A DNA stretch of 6,961 nucleotides, from contig JALQUY010000086.1 of the NCBI GenBank assembly GCA_023260615.1, positions 1 through 6,961 on the forward strand. The letters run 5' to 3'. Shown here one piece after another: positions 1 to 6,961 of this stretch. The first letter of the stretch is position 1; the number at the start of each line of letters is the position of its first letter. The translations under genes and the position numbers were made by a program. The notes below the pieces were generated by a model that was not told the DNA's origin, ran no database searches, and saw only the letters and a list, made by a program, of their open reading frames with translations. The DNA is from Schleiferiaceae bacterium. Its GTDB lineage: Bacteria > Bacteroidota > Bacteroidia > Flavobacteriales > Schleiferiaceae.

Positions 1-2192
1 CAAAAGCAGGCTTGAGCCAGGCGTTGTCGGCCTACACCAATTCGGACGGTTATTTCCAAATTAATGGCATCCCCGCAGGCACCTATGAAGTGACGGTCAA
101 AATGGCGGGTTTCAAGGACATGTCGCGCAGCATCAGTGTCAAGGCGGGCCGAATTGGCTTTGAGCGCTTCCTGCTCGAAGAATCTACCGTCGTGCTCGAA
201 GACGTAGTCATCGACGTCAAGCGCCAAGAACAGCAGACCAAAGTCGCTACAGCTGTTGTGCAGCTCAGTCCCAAATCCATTACCACCTTTTCCATCGGTG
301 GCGAACCCGATTTGATGCGTGCACTCCAAGTGCTGCCTGGCGTTATCACGACCGGTGACCAAGGCGGTCAGCTCTACATCCGCGGCGGTGCCCCCATTCA
401 GAACCTCGTCAAGCTCGACGGGATGATTCTTTACAATCCCTTCCACAGCATTGGATTTTTCTCCGTGTTCGATACGGATATTCTCCAGAAAGCCGACGTG
501 TATACAGCAGGTTTTGGCGCCAAGTACGGCGGCCGCAATTCGTCTGTCATGGACATCCGCACCCGCTCCGGCAACCGCCAACGCATCGCAGGCAAAGTGA
601 GTGCTTCTACGTACATGACCAAGGCCCTGCTCGAGCTGCCCATTGGTCAGCGTGGAAAGGACGGGCTGGCTCCAAGCTCCTTGATGGTGTCCGCCAAGAC
701 GTCCTACCTCGATGCTATTGCACCGGTCATTTATCCCTATGTGGCGACGGAATACGGCGGTCTTCCGTTCCAGTTCACGGACATCTATGGAAAATACACG
801 GTGGAATCCGCCGGAGGGAACAAGGCCAACCTCTTTGGCTTCAACTTTTCTGATGCCGTTCGCTTTGCAGGCGACAAAGCAATCCAGTGGAATGCCACGG
901 GATATGGCGCTGATTTCTTGGTAGTACCAGCCTCATCAGGCACCATTATCGAAGGTCACTTGGCACAGAGTCAATACCTCATTCAGTCCTCCGAGCTGGA
1001 AAATCGCCCACGCGAAAGCCAAATTGACGGCTTCAACGGTGGGTTGGACTTTACCTACCTGCTTCGCAAGTACGACGAGTTTAAGTATGGCTTGGAGTTT
1101 GTCGGATACCATACCAAATACGAGTACACCAATTCCGTGGGCCGAACGCTCGACCAAGAGCAAAACACCACGGAACTCGGCGGCTACCTGGATTACAAGC
1201 GCCAAGAAGGCCGCTGGCTCATTCAGCCCGGACTGCGCTTGCACAACTACGGTTCGTTGGCGGTGGTGCGCGTGGAGCCTCGATTGGGCTTGAAGTACAA
1301 TGCGACAGAATACCTGCGCTTCAAATTTTCTGCAGGTCGCTATTCCCAAAACCTTGTGGCCGCTAACAGCGACCGCGATGTAGTCAACCTCTTCTACGGC
1401 TTCCTGAGCGGAGCGGATGATCTCCCCAGCGAATTCAATGGCAAGCCTTTGAGTACCAAGCTGCAGACGGCTGATCACCTGGTCTTTGGCGGCGAATGGA
1501 ATGTGGTGGGTCGCTGGACCTTGGAATTGGAGGGCTATGTCAAGCGCTTCAATCAAATTACCAACGTCAACCGCTACAAGATTTACGATGACATTCCCGT
1601 CTATGAATCCCAGCCCGAACGCCTCCGCAAGGACTTCATGGTGGAAACCGGTTTGGCGCGCGGTATCGACGCCTTGCTGACCTACGAAGACAAGCACTGG
1701 TACTTCTGGGGGGTCTACTCCTTGGGTAAAGTGACGCGTTTTGATGGGGTGACGACCTACGCGCCCCAATTTGACCGTCGCCACAACGTCAACCTTTTGG
1801 TGGCATACAAGGGCGAGAAGGATTGGGAGATCAACCTACGATGGAACTTCGGATCGGGCTTCCCCTTCACACCGATCAAGGGCTACTACGAGCTTCAACC
1901 CTTCACCGATCCTCAAGGACAGCCCTTTATCGACTACCCCTACACCACGGCGAATGGACAGATGGGTATCCTCTACGGCGATTTGAACAGCCAGCGCTTG
2001 CCGGATTACCACCGTTTGGACTTTACCGCCAAGAAGGCCTGGGAAATCAGTAAAACGCAGAAATTGGAAATGGCATTCGCGGCTACCAATATGTACAACC
2101 GCGCCAACATATTCTACTACGATACGCCCCGTGCGAAGCGTGTAAATCAATTGCCGTTTATGCCGACTTTGATGTTGAGCTACGCGTTTTAA
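1..2192 (+). CDS. TonB-dependent outer-membrane receptor (5' partial)
   Basis: Energised uptake receptor of the outer membrane; the ligand is not identifiable. The reading frame is open from base 3, so the true start and signal peptide lie before the window; the TTG at 12 is internal. The first part (to about base 190) is a carboxypeptidase-regulatory-like beta domain, seen in SDGYFQINGIPAGTYEVTV. The plug domain follows (about 265-620) with LPGV, LYIRGG, LDGMILYNP, FFSVF and KYGGRNSSV, which match the plug pattern of Bacteroidota receptors. The rest is an aromatic-rich 22-strand-type barrel ending in LMLSYAF, with the terminal Phe expected for outer-membrane barrels. At roughly 730 visible residues it is shorter than SusC proteins, and pyrG rather than a susD gene follows, so it is not a SusC/SusD pair. 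No terminator is visible before pyrG. The family call is firm; the substrate is unknown. Confidence 0.93.
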   Translation, partial: KAGLSQALSAYTNSDGYFQINGIPAGTYEVTVKMAGFKDMSRSISVKAGRIGFERFLLEESTVVLEDVVIDVKRQEQQTKVATAVVQLSPKSITTFSIGGEPDLMRALQVLPGVITTGDQGGQLYIRGGAPIQNLVKLDGMILYNPFHSIGFFSVFDTDILQKADVYTAGFGAKYGGRNSSVMDIRTRSGNRQRIAGKVSASTYMTKALLELPIGQRGKDGLAPSSLMVSAKTSYLDAIAPVIYPYVATEYGGLPFQFTDIYGKYTVESAGGNKANLFGFNFSDAVRFAGDKAIQWNATGYGADFLVVPASSGTIIEGHLAQSQYLIQSSELENRPRESQIDGFNGGLDFTYLLRKYDEFKYGLEFVGYHTKYEYTNSVGRTLDQEQNTTELGGYLDYKRQEGRWLIQPGLRLHNYGSLAVVRVEPRLGLKYNATEYLRFKFSAGRYSQNLVAANSDRDVVNLFYGFLSGADDLPSEFNGKPLSTKLQTADHLVFGGEWNVVGRWTLELEGYVKRFNQITNVNRYKIYDDIPVYESQPERLRKDFMVETGLARGIDALLTYEDKHWYFWGVYSLGKVTRFDGVTTYAPQFDRRHNVNLLVAYKGEKDWEINLRWNFGSGFPFTPIKGYYELQPFTDPQGQPFIDYPYTTANGQMGILYGDLNSQRLPDYHRLDFTAKKAWEISKTQKLEMAFAATNMYNRANIFYYDTPRAKRVNQLPFMPTLMLSYAF

Positions 2193-2205
2193 AACCCTAA
2201 CTTTG
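2175..2205 (+). promoter_or_regulatory. Candidate Bacteroidota-type promoter for pyrG
   Basis: TAACTTTG at 2198-2205 matches the Bacteroidota -7 consensus TAnnTTTG exactly. A TTG at 2175-2177, inside the end of the receptor gene, stands 20 bases upstream, within the 17-23 base spacing known for Flavobacterium promoters. Transcription would start near 2209-2213, leaving a leader of only about 10-14 bases before the ATG at 2223. The -7 box is well supported. The upstream TTG is short and could be chance; a TTTG at 2168-2171 also exists but sits 26 bases away, which is too far. Confidence 0.6.
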
Positions 2206-2222
2206 CCGGAACCCACACGTTC

Positions 2223-3836
2223 ATGGCATCTAATACCAAATACATCTTCGTTACCGGCGGGGTCACCTCTTCCTTGGGGAAGGGCATTGTGGCATCTTCG
2301 CTCGCCAATCTGTTGCAAGCACGGGGCTTTTCCGTGACCATCCAGAAGTTTGATCCCTACATCAACATTGATCCGGGAACACTTAATCCCTACGAGCACG
2401 GTGAGTGCTACGTGACGGACGATGGTGCGGAGACGGATTTGGATTTAGGGCACTACGAGCGCTTCCTCAACCGTCCCACCTCGCAAGCTAACAACGTCAC
2501 CACGGGCCGGATTTACCAGCACGTCATTGACAAAGAGCGCCGCGGAGACTATTTGGGCAAGACGGTGCAGGTCATTCCGCACATCACGGACGAGATCAAG
2601 CGCCGCATGCAGCTCTTGGGCGAAAGTGGCGAATACGAAATTGTCATCACGGAAATCGGAGGTACCGTGGGCGACATTGAGGCACTTCCCTACATCGAAT
2701 CTGTTCGTCAACTCCGTTGGGAGCTTGGCAAGAACTGCGTGAGCATTCATTTGACCTTGGTGCCCTTCTTGAGCGCGACGGGGGAATTGAAGACCAAACC
2801 CACGCAGCACTCGGTGAAAATGCTCCAGGAAAGCGGCGTACAACCTGATATTTTGGTTTGTCGTTCCGAGCATGCCTTAGGGGACGACATCAAGCGAAAG
2901 TTGGCGCTGTTTTGCAACGTAACTCCCGATGCCGTCATTGAGTCCTTGGATGCCAAAACCATTTACGAGGTGCCCCAACTCCTGTTGGCCCAGAACATGG
3001 ACGGCGTTGTGCTGGAGAAATTGGGCTTACCCACCACGGGCAGTCCCGACATGGCGCGCTGGAGCGACTTTTTAGATCGCCTCCAAAGCCCCAGTTCTAC
3101 GGTAGAGATTGGATTGATCGGTAAATACGTAGAGCTGAAGGATTCCTACAAATCCATCTCCGAAGCCCTCATCCATGCTGGCGCTGAAAACCGCAGCAAA
3201 GTGGAAGTGCGTTGGATCCACTCCGAAGACTTAACCCCCGCCAATGCGAAAGCAGCCTTGGAGGGCTTGCACGGCGTGCTCGTTGCCCCTGGGTTTGGAG
3301 CGCGTGGCTTTGAAGGAAAAATTGAAGCGGTGCGCATCGCCCGTGAGGAGGGCATCCCCTTCTTGGGCATCTGCTTCGGGATGCAAGCTTCTGTCATTGA
3401 GTACGCGCGCAACGTGTTGAAGCTTGCGGACGCCAACTCCAGCGAAGTCAATCCAAAAACCCCCCATGCAGTCATTGACCTCATGGAGGAGCAGAAGAAA
3501 GTGACGGATATGGGCGGAACCATGCGTTTGGGCGCCTGTGATTGTGATTTGAAAGAGGGTACGATTAGCCGAAATCTGTACGGCCGTTCGACCATTTCAG
3601 AGCGCCACCGCCACCGTTTTGAATTTAACAATGCCTATCAGGCGGATCTGGAAGCTGCCGGTATGGTGGCCGCTGGAACCAACCCCGAAACGGGCTTAGT
3701 TGAAATTGTGGAAATCCCCAGCCATCCATGGTTTGTGGGCGTCCAATTCCACCCCGAATACAAATCCACGGTGGCCAACCCCCACCCCTTGTTCGTGGCC
3801 TTCGTAGCTGCGGCAATGACCCACAAGAATTCCTGA
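2223..3836 (+). CDS. pyrG: CTP synthase (glutamine-hydrolysing)
   Basis: Cytosolic enzyme that converts UTP to CTP using ATP and ammonia released from glutamine, the last step of de novo pyrimidine nucleotide synthesis. It has 537 residues (E. coli 545). The N-terminal amidoligase domain (about 1-270) carries the P-loop GGVTSSLGKG (12-21, Lys20), YINIDPGTLNP, EDG-like DDGAETDLDLGHYERF, GGTVGDIE and KTKPTQHSVK. The C-terminal class I glutamine amidotransferase domain (about 295-535) has the catalytic Cys384 in GICFGMQ and His510/Glu512 in QFHPE, so the triad is complete. The ATG at 2223 puts the P-loop at the family's usual distance from the N-terminus. No Shine-Dalgarno sequence is visible, as is common in Bacteroidota. 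A candidate promoter lies just upstream and yidC begins 1 base after the TGA, which suggests cotranscription. Nothing in it looks damaged. Confidence 0.98.
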   Translation: MASNTKYIFVTGGVTSSLGKGIVASSLANLLQARGFSVTIQKFDPYINIDPGTLNPYEHGECYVTDDGAETDLDLGHYERFLNRPTSQANNVTTGRIYQHVIDKERRGDYLGKTVQVIPHITDEIKRRMQLLGESGEYEIVITEIGGTVGDIEALPYIESVRQLRWELGKNCVSIHLTLVPFLSATGELKTKPTQHSVKMLQESGVQPDILVCRSEHALGDDIKRKLALFCNVTPDAVIESLDAKTIYEVPQLLLAQNMDGVVLEKLGLPTTGSPDMARWSDFLDRLQSPSSTVEIGLIGKYVELKDSYKSISEALIHAGAENRSKVEVRWIHSEDLTPANAKAALEGLHGVLVAPGFGARGFEGKIEAVRIAREEGIPFLGICFGMQASVIEYARNVLKLADANSSEVNPKTPHAVIDLMEEQKKVTDMGGTMRLGACDCDLKEGTISRNLYGRSTISERHRHRFEFNNAYQADLEAAGMVAAGTNPETGLVEIVEIPSHPWFVGVQFHPEYKSTVANPHPLFVAFVAAAMTHKNS

Positions 3837-3837
3837 T

Positions 3838-5586
3838 ATGTTGGAAGAAAAATCGATTGACCGCAATCAAATCATTGGCTTCGTACTGATCGCAGCCATT
3901 TTGTTCGGTATGAGCTTTTGGGCCTCCGAACTGCAGCCAGACGCCCCCGAGCAAGAAGCTGCTGCTGCGGTAGTAGAAGAAACGCCTGAGGCACAGCCCA
4001 TCTCTGATGCGGTTCCCGCAGAGGTGATGGTCGTCGACAGCACGGCACCCGCCCCTGAAACCTTTGTTCTCGAGAACGACGTAGTGAAGTACACCTTCAC
4101 GACCGCTGGGGCCCAACTTCAGCAAGTCCAACTCAAGGACTACAAGCGCTACAACGGCGAAGACCTCTACCTCGTCAACGGCCGACAGTCTATGGCGGGC
4201 GCACACGAAGGCGTATTCACTGGACTTAAGAGTATTGGCAATAACGGAAGCCAAAGCCTCACCATGACCTCGGGCGCCACCACGTGGACCTACACCTTGG
4301 GGGAAGGCTACGGTTTGACGTGGGCTCTGGATGTAGAAGGGGCAGCTAATGTGACCTTGGACTGGAAGCAGGACGGTATTCGGAACGAGAAGAGCTTGAA
4401 GAACGAAGCCCAGAACACCTCCACCTACTTCTGGGATGCGGCAGATGAATCCGATGATTACCTGAGCGACGGCCGCGACGACGAAGAAACTGTCAGCAAC
4501 ATAGGCTGGGTAGCTCACAAGCAGCAGTACTTCGCCAGCATTTTCTCTACGGAGACGCCGTTCACGACCGCACATCTGGTGACGAAGACGCCCGAAGTGA
4601 GCGATACGGGCCACACCCGCTTGTTCCGTTCTGAGCTCACCTTGGCGGGTAGCAACGGCGGGGTACATGCCACAGGCTTGTGGTACCACGGTCCCAACCA
4701 ATACAACACCTTAAAGGCCTACGACCAGCATTTTGACGAGATCATCCCCTTTGGCTGGGGCATCTTTGGTTGGATCTCAAAAGGAGCGGTCATCCCTATG
4801 TTCAACTTCTTTGACGACTTTGGCTGGAACTATGGTCTGATTATTTTCTTGATGGCTCTGATTATCAAGCTAGTATTGAGTCCCTTGACCTTCTCGTCCT
4901 ACAAGAGCATGGCGAAGATGCGCGTCCTTAAGCCAGAACTCGACGAAATCAACGAGCGCCACAAGGACGGCGACGCGGTGAAGAAGCAGCAAGAAGTCAT
5001 GGCCCTCTACCAAAAGGCGGGTGTGAACCCCTTGGGAGGCTGCATTCCTCAATTGCTTCAGTTTCCCATTCTCATCGCTATGTTCCGCTTCTTCCCGGCG
5101 AGCATCGAACTGCGCCAGCAGTCCTTCCTGTGGGCGGACGATTTGTCGGCCTACGATTCGGTCTTTGAATTTGGCCAGTGGTTCAGCATTCCGTTCTACG
5201 GGGATCACGTGAGCTTGTTCACCATCCTCATGGCCATCTCGACCTATTTGTACACCAAGTTCAACAACTCCATGACGCCGCAGTCGGGCAACAGCATGAT
5301 GCAGCAGCAAATGCTCATCATTCAGTACCTGATGCCGGTGATGCTTTTGGTGTGGTTCAACAACTACGCGTCGGGTCTGTCCTTCTACTACTTCGTGAGT
5401 AACATTTTGATCTTTGGCCAGCAATGGGCGATCCGAAAGTTCTTCATCGACGAGGAGGCCATCCACGCTCAGCTTATGGCCAACAAAGCAAGTGGCAAGA
5501 CCTCCAAGTTCCAAAAGCGCATGAACGACATGATGGAAGCCCAAAAAGAAGCGGGTAATCGTCGCATGCGCCGCATGGACAAATAA
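3838..5586 (+). CDS. yidC: Membrane protein insertase YidC
   Basis: Inner-membrane insertase that inserts and folds membrane proteins, alone or with SecYEG. It has 582 residues. An N-terminal membrane segment (about 11-29) is followed by an Ala/Glu/Pro-rich linker (about 32-75), then a large periplasmic domain (about 75-300). The conserved insertase core runs from about 305 to 535, with predicted membrane segments near 331-352, 404-424, 459-477, 493-511 and 514-532. Key family blocks are SYKSMAKMRVLKPELDEI and VNPLGGCIPQLLQFPI. Lys344 in IIKLVLSPLT stands where E. coli has the groove Arg366. The C-terminus is a highly basic tail ending in RRMRRMDK, suited to contacting ribosomal RNA (inferred). 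It starts 1 base after the pyrG stop and its TAA overlaps the next gene's ATG, so it is likely cotranscribed and coupled with both. No Shine-Dalgarno sequence is seen. Confidence 0.98.
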   Translation: MLEEKSIDRNQIIGFVLIAAILFGMSFWASELQPDAPEQEAAAAVVEETPEAQPISDAVPAEVMVVDSTAPAPETFVLENDVVKYTFTTAGAQLQQVQLKDYKRYNGEDLYLVNGRQSMAGAHEGVFTGLKSIGNNGSQSLTMTSGATTWTYTLGEGYGLTWALDVEGAANVTLDWKQDGIRNEKSLKNEAQNTSTYFWDAADESDDYLSDGRDDEETVSNIGWVAHKQQYFASIFSTETPFTTAHLVTKTPEVSDTGHTRLFRSELTLAGSNGGVHATGLWYHGPNQYNTLKAYDQHFDEIIPFGWGIFGWISKGAVIPMFNFFDDFGWNYGLIIFLMALIIKLVLSPLTFSSYKSMAKMRVLKPELDEINERHKDGDAVKKQQEVMALYQKAGVNPLGGCIPQLLQFPILIAMFRFFPASIELRQQSFLWADDLSAYDSVFEFGQWFSIPFYGDHVSLFTILMAISTYLYTKFNNSMTPQSGNSMMQQQMLIIQYLMPVMLLVWFNNYASGLSFYYFVSNILIFGQQWAIRKFFIDEEAIHAQLMANKASGKTSKFQKRMNDMMEAQKEAGNRRMRRMDK

Positions 5587-6101
5587 TGCAACCGGAGCAC
5601 CCAGAACTCGTCTTCCGAGCCTGGGAAGCCGGCGACGGCGAACACCTTTATACCCTCAACGCAGATCCCCGTGTCCTTCAATGGACTGGGGATTTGCCGT
5701 TTAAGGACGTGGCGGAAGCAGAGGCCTTTGTGCAGAGCTACCGCCACTTTGAACAGCATGGCTTTGGCCGCTGGTGGGTCTTTCGCCGGAGCGACGGCGA
5801 ATGCCTGGGGTGGTGCGGCCTCCGAAGAGGAGTCCATGGCATCGACTTCGGACTTCGGTGGTACCACCGCTATTGGAGCCAAGGCTATGGAACTCGAGCC
5901 GGCAAGGCTGTTCTCGCCTGGGTGGACGCCCAGAAACTGGGCAAGCTGTATGCGCAGCACCATCCCGAAAATCTCCATTCCAGTCATCTCTTGCGTTCGT
6001 TGGGCTTCATGCCCTGTGGCGCCTACCCAGGCAGCGACCCAGGCTGGTTAACCTACCACAGGCCTGCGGCTTCCAAAGCACTCCCGCGAGGCCGCATGTA
6101 G
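5586..6101 (+). CDS. GNAT-family N-acetyltransferase, RimJ/RimL-like
   Basis: Predicted cytosolic acetyl-CoA-dependent N-acetyltransferase of 171 residues; the substrate is unknown. The N-terminal strand LVFRAWEAGD resembles the RimJ/RimL (Acetyltransf_3) opening. The acetyl-CoA pyrophosphate-binding block is YWSQGYGTRAG (96-106), equivalent to the family's (R/Q)GxGxxA pattern. The later HPENLHSSHLLRSLGF matches the typical NxxNxxSxxxLxxxGF segment. The ATG at 5586 is chosen because it places the first strand at the usual position and overlaps the yidC stop codon (TAATG), a sign of translational coupling. Its stop is 8 bases before a strong hairpin terminator, so it is probably the last gene of the pyrG-yidC transcript. 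RimJ/RimL enzymes acetylate ribosomal protein N-termini, but relatives act on many small molecules and proteins, so no specific role is claimed. The C-terminal SKALPRGRM looks like an unstructured tail. Confidence 0.9.
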   Translation: MQPEHPELVFRAWEAGDGEHLYTLNADPRVLQWTGDLPFKDVAEAEAFVQSYRHFEQHGFGRWWVFRRSDGECLGWCGLRRGVHGIDFGLRWYHRYWSQGYGTRAGKAVLAWVDAQKLGKLYAQHHPENLHSSHLLRSLGFMPCGAYPGSDPGWLTYHRPAASKALPRGRM

Positions 6102-6103
6102 GC

Positions 6104-6140
6104 AAAAAAAACGCCCCGCATCTGCGGGGCGTTGTCTTTT
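6104..6140. terminator. Bidirectional rho-independent terminator
   Basis: A perfect inverted repeat, AACGCCCCGCA (6110-6120) and TGCGGGGCGTT (6123-6133), forms a stem of about 10 pairs with a four-base ATCT loop. On the - strand the stem is followed by a run of T from eight consecutive A bases at 6104-6111, making a strong terminator for the Omp28-like gene, whose stop is 22 bases away. On the + strand the tail is TTGTCTTTT, weaker but adequate to end the pyrG-yidC-GNAT transcript. The convergent gene arrangement fits use in both directions. Confidence 0.9.
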
Positions 6141-6155
6141 AGAGGCAGGAGCTTA

Positions 6156-6961
6156 TTAGCCCTCGTAGCCGTTGACGAAGAGCACGCCAGCAGTTCCGTC
6201 AAAGCGCTCAGACCAGATGATGGTCACTACTTCATACTCTACACCAGGAACGGAGGGGAGTACTTTGGGAAGCTTGATCTGGATAGGCGTGTACTTAGAA
6301 CCAAAGATGTCGCCTTTGAAGTAGGAGCGACCCAAGGGGTTAACGGTATCCAACGTGACGCCCCACTCGAAGTCGGTGACGCCAGAAACTACAGGCACGT
6401 GATCGTGGGTGTACACATCGCCCGCTTTGCGGCCAACGGTATCTACCGCCCACGTGGATGGAGTCACGCCAGAACCCGTCGTAACGATGGGTACGGAAGA
6501 GGTTTGGTTGAGGTTAACGGGCATTCCGTTCACCGTGTACTCACGTGCCTCAATACCGGTGGCCAACAAGTAGCTCTGCACAAAGTAGGAGGTGTTCTTG
6601 CTGTCTTCGAAGAATTGAACCTTTACGTCCACGATGACCGTGTCACCCGTAGCATTCTCGTGGTGTACGTGCGCTACGCCGACTAAAGGCGTTCCGCTCA
6701 ACGCGGCAGCGGTAGGACCCGCAATGCTTTGACCTGCATCCGCGTTGTTTACGTAGAAGTTGGGAACGCCGCTGGTGGGGAACGCGTTGTTCAACAAGGT
6801 TTGAACGGGAGTCTCCAACAAGTCGCCGGTGTGCGAAGCAAAACCGATTACGCGGATGTTGCTATCACCGTCCACGTTGTAACGGCGCTGTTCTTTCAAC
6901 ATCAAAGCGGCACCGTTGGGGCAGTATTGGCACCAGGTACCTGTGGTCTCGATCAAGAAAG
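6156..6961 (-). CDS. Omp28-like thioredoxin-fold envelope protein (5' partial)
   Basis: The - strand frame stays open to the window edge (upstream codons read F-L-I-E-T-T-G), so the start and any signal peptide lie outside; the TTG at 6954-6956 is an internal Leu codon. About 268 residues are visible. GTWCQYCPNGA near the N-terminal end (CxxC codons at 6921-6932) is the redox-type motif of Omp28-related and other Bacteroidota thioredoxin-fold proteins. SGVPNF (Pro codon 6762-6764) fits the cis-proline loop that faces such a motif. The remainder is beta-rich (YEVVTIIWSERF near the end), like the C-terminal half of Omp28 proteins, and ends FVNGYEG. The only visible cysteines are the CxxC pair. 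Location at the periplasm or outer membrane is inferred from the family. A disulfide-exchange role is plausible but unproven. It ends convergently with the GNAT gene and has its own strong T-tract terminator. Confidence 0.88.
   Translation of the reverse strand, partial: FLIETTGTWCQYCPNGAALMLKEQRRYNVDGDSNIRVIGFASHTGDLLETPVQTLLNNAFPTSGVPNFYVNNADAGQSIAGPTAAALSGTPLVGVAHVHHENATGDTVIVDVKVQFFEDSKNTSYFVQSYLLATGIEAREYTVNGMPVNLNQTSSVPIVTTGSGVTPSTWAVDTVGRKAGDVYTHDHVPVVSGVTDFEWGVTLDTVNPLGRSYFKGDIFGSKYTPIQIKLPKVLPSVPGVEYEVVTIIWSERFDGTAGVLFVNGYEG

Noticed and set aside
12..14. TTG as the start codon of the receptor gene
   Set aside because: The frame is open upstream to the window edge, and the visible sequence begins in the middle of the carboxypeptidase-regulatory-like domain, so the true start is outside.
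936..1784. 282-codon open frame on the - strand inside the receptor gene
   Set aside because: It is entirely antisense to barrel-coding sequence. The translation is Val/Gln/His-rich with no motif, typical of a codon-bias shadow.
3625..4701. 358-codon open frame on the - strand over the pyrG/yidC junction
   Set aside because: It lies antisense to two firmly identified genes, spans their boundary, and its translation shows no recognisable domain. Long antisense frames are expected from the codon bias of these genes.
4870..5544. 224-codon open frame on the - strand inside yidC
   Set aside because: It is antisense to the conserved insertase core; the His/Val/Leu-rich translation matches no family I know.
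6062..6103. Imperfect inverted repeat GCCTGCGGC ... GCCGC-ATGT-AGGC at the end of the GNAT gene
   Set aside because: The arms total nine pairs with a four-base bulge and a 20-base loop, within GC-rich coding sequence. The perfect hairpin just downstream is a far better terminator, so this is probably chance.
6132..6686. 184-codon open frame on the + strand opposite the Omp28-like gene
   Set aside because: The - strand frame has clear family motifs (WCxxC, SGVP) and runs on to the window edge. The + frame begins inside the terminator and has no motif.
6954..6956. TTG as the start codon of the Omp28-like gene
   Set aside because: The upstream codon reads Phe in frame, and related proteins have a hydrophobic strand (here F-L-I-E) before the CxxC, so this is an internal Leu and the gene is cut by the window edge.

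Overview
The window reads as ordinary chromosomal DNA from a Bacteroidota bacterium, probably a Flavobacteriia-like lineage with moderately high GC (a little over half by eye). Four things point there: a TonB-dependent receptor with an N-terminal carboxypeptidase-regulatory-like domain, an Omp28-type thioredoxin-fold protein, a candidate Bacteroidota promoter box (TAACTTTG) before pyrG, and no Shine-Dalgarno sequence before any visible start codon. I cannot place the genus.

Layout. Bases 1-2192 (+) hold the 3' part of a TonB-dependent outer-membrane receptor whose 5' end lies outside the window. After a 30-base gap with a candidate promoter come three tightly packed + strand genes: pyrG (CTP synthase, 2223-3836), yidC (membrane protein insertase, 3838-5586) and a GNAT-family N-acetyltransferase (5586-6101). 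The spacings are 1 base and a 1-base TAATG overlap, so they probably share a transcript. A perfect GC-rich hairpin flanked by T-rich tracts on both strands (6104-6140) separates this group from a convergent - strand gene (6156-6961, 5' end outside the window). That gene encodes an Omp28-like protein with a WCxxC redox-type motif. There is no gene-free stretch longer than about 55 bases.

How the genes relate. PyrG makes CTP for nucleic acids and phospholipids. YidC inserts and folds inner-membrane proteins. The GNAT has no assigned substrate. The receptor and the Omp28-like protein are envelope proteins of unknown ligand or partner. The content is mostly core or housekeeping, and I found no mobile element, CRISPR array, RNA gene, defence system or plainly new system. 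The most useful observations are the pyrG promoter with its very short leader, the translationally coupled GNAT, the bidirectional terminator, and the Omp28-like protein whose only visible cysteines are the CxxC pair.
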